Source: Phorcus lineatus
Lineage: Eukaryota; Mollusca; Gastropoda; Trochida; Trochidae
Length of the DNA stretch: 64,000 nucleotides
Reading direction: 5' to 3'
Assembly (NCBI GenBank): GCA_921293015.1
Contig: OV121092.1
Span: 37,207,764-37,271,763 of the forward strand
Shown here piece after piece: positions 63,025 through 64,000 of the stretch (position 1 is its first letter; each line of letters begins with the position of its first letter). The position numbers and the translations under genes are program-made. The notes below the pieces were generated by a model. That model was not told the DNA's origin. It ran no database searches and saw nothing but the letters and a program-made list of their open reading frames with translations.

Positions 63025-64000
63025 TTCTAAACCAAACTTTCATCAAATGTACATCACATTGTGTTCTATCGATTGAGCAAGACCAATTTCCTGTCCGGTT
63101 CTTGGTTTGGCCTCAAGTTTCGAGCTTAAACAGGTACATATAGCTGATTTTGACCAAATTTGCGAAAAAAGACTGAGTCCAATATATGCATATTGTTGTA
63201 GCGAGCGCGATAACTTTCTTAAAAATGCATACTTCTAAACCAAACTTTCATCAAATGTACATCACATTGTGTTCTATCGATTGAGCAATACCAATTTCCT
63301 GTCCGAGTCTTGGTTTGGGCTCAAGATTCGAGCTTAAACAGGTACAGATAGCTGATTTTGAACAAATTCGCGGAAAAAGACTGAGTCCAATATATGCATA
63401 TTGTTGTAGCGAGCACGATAACTTTCTTAAAAATGCATATTTCTAAACCAAACTTTCATCAAATGTACACCACATTGTGTTCTATCGATTGAGCAATAGC
63501 AATTTCATGTCCTATTATTGGTTTGGGCTCAAGATTCGAGCTTAAATAGGTACAGATAGCTGATTTTGACCAAATTCGCGGAAAAAGACTGAGTCCAATA
63601 TATGCATATTGTTGTAGCGAGCACGATAACTTTCTTAAAAATGCATATTTCTAAACCAAACTTTCATCAAATGTACACCACATTGTGTTCTATCGATTGA
63701 GCAATAGCAATTTCATGTCCGATTCTTGGTTTGGGCTCCAGATTCGAGCTTAAACAGGTACAGATAGCTGATTTTGACCAAATTCGCGGGAAAAGACTAA
63801 GTCCAATATATGCATATTGTTGTAGCGAGCGCGATAACTTTCTTAAAAATGCATATTTCTAAACCAAACATTCATCAAATGTACACCACATTGTGTTCTA
63901 TCGATTGAGCAACAGCAATTTCCTGTCCGATTCTTGGTTTGGGCTCCAGATTCGAGCTTAAACAGGTACAGATAGCTGATTTTGACCAAATTCGCGGAAA
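63025..64000. repeat. Right edge: four monomers and a 144-bp partial copy
   Basis: Matches 55,121-56,096 at an offset of 38 monomers (32 plus the nested 6), with CATATAGC/TTTGCGAAAA, ATGCATACTTC, CCGAGTC, CTTAAATAGG and GACTAAGTCC in the same order. One visible difference is ATAGC in place of ATACC in the CTTAAATAGG monomer. The last monomer begins at 63,857 and is cut at its position 144 by the window edge, so the array continues. Confidence 0.88.

Larger units (their letters stand above)
1..64000. repeat. Tandem satellite array, 208-bp monomer, 307 full copies plus 144 bp
   Basis: Every base belongs to head-to-tail copies of one 208-bp unit in one orientation. The anchor TTCTAAACC recurs at 1, 209, 417 and so on to 63,857, and 63,856 is exactly 307 x 208. 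Monomers differ from each other by a few substitutions, often at the same diagnostic positions. No unique DNA, inversion, transposon or microsatellite interrupts it, so the long gene-free span is fully explained by satellite. Satellites of this kind make up constitutive heterochromatin in eukaryotes; a centromeric, pericentromeric or subtelomeric place is inference. I do not recognise the family. The array runs off both window edges. Confidence 0.99.

Noticed and set aside
1-64000. CRISPR array
   Set aside because: There are no unique spacers. The whole 208-bp unit repeats, and unit length is far beyond CRISPR repeat-plus-spacer size.
1-64000. Tandem RNA gene cluster such as 5S rRNA or tRNA
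   Set aside because: I see no A, B or C box, no conserved 5S or tRNA core, and no T-run terminator in a constant place after a candidate transcript.
1-64000. Transposon, LINE, SINE or virus-derived insertion
   Set aside because: The 208-bp register is unbroken on both sides of every position, apart from single-base-scale changes at 17.97-18.88 kb. There is no room for an inserted element.
1-64000. Assignment to a named species or satellite family
   Set aside because: The monomer reminds me in a general way of A/T-rich invertebrate satellites, but I recognise no specific family. A similarity search of the consensus against satellite and genome databases would settle it.

Overview
The whole 64 kb window is one uninterrupted tandem satellite DNA array. 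I see no gene, RNA gene, transposon insertion, CRISPR array or unique sequence in it. The monomer is 208 bp, about 37.5% G+C by my count of the consensus, and all copies lie head to tail in one orientation. There are 307 complete monomers plus a 144-bp partial copy at the right edge. With phase 1 set at TTCTAAACC, monomer k starts at 208k+1 from the first base to the last. The only break in phase is a short patch at 17.97-18.88 kb, where six small indels sum to zero.

The array is a eukaryotic satellite of the kind found in centromeric, pericentromeric or subtelomeric heterochromatin. I do not recognise the monomer and cannot name the species. Length near a nucleosome repeat, A/T tracts, short palindromes and layered higher-order repeats (HORs) fit constitutive heterochromatin, but nothing in the sequence proves centromere function.

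Monomers differ at roughly 20 diagnostic positions, and these form a small set of recurring types in repeated order. Three domains can be told apart by private variants. Domain 1 (about 1-26,416) has four leading monomers, then three HOR copies of 47, 37 and 39 monomers that differ by loss of whole monomers, built largely on a 6-monomer module. It alone carries the variant that changes TTGAGCA to TTTAGCA. Domain 2 (about 26,417-42,016) has a 35-monomer HOR in two nearly identical copies with a nested 9-monomer duplication. It alone carries TGCATTTTG in place of TGCATATTG. Domain 3 (about 42,017-64,000) is a patchwork of 1-, 2-, 4-, 5- and 7-monomer duplications and a 32-monomer HOR. It alone carries CCAATCTTTC in place of CCAAACTTTC.

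The pattern is that expected from repeated unequal exchange or replication-linked amplification plus local gene conversion. Short open frames of 65-86 codons recur on both strands, but they are by-products of the repeat. Monomer typing and all identity statements come from reading by eye, not from an alignment.
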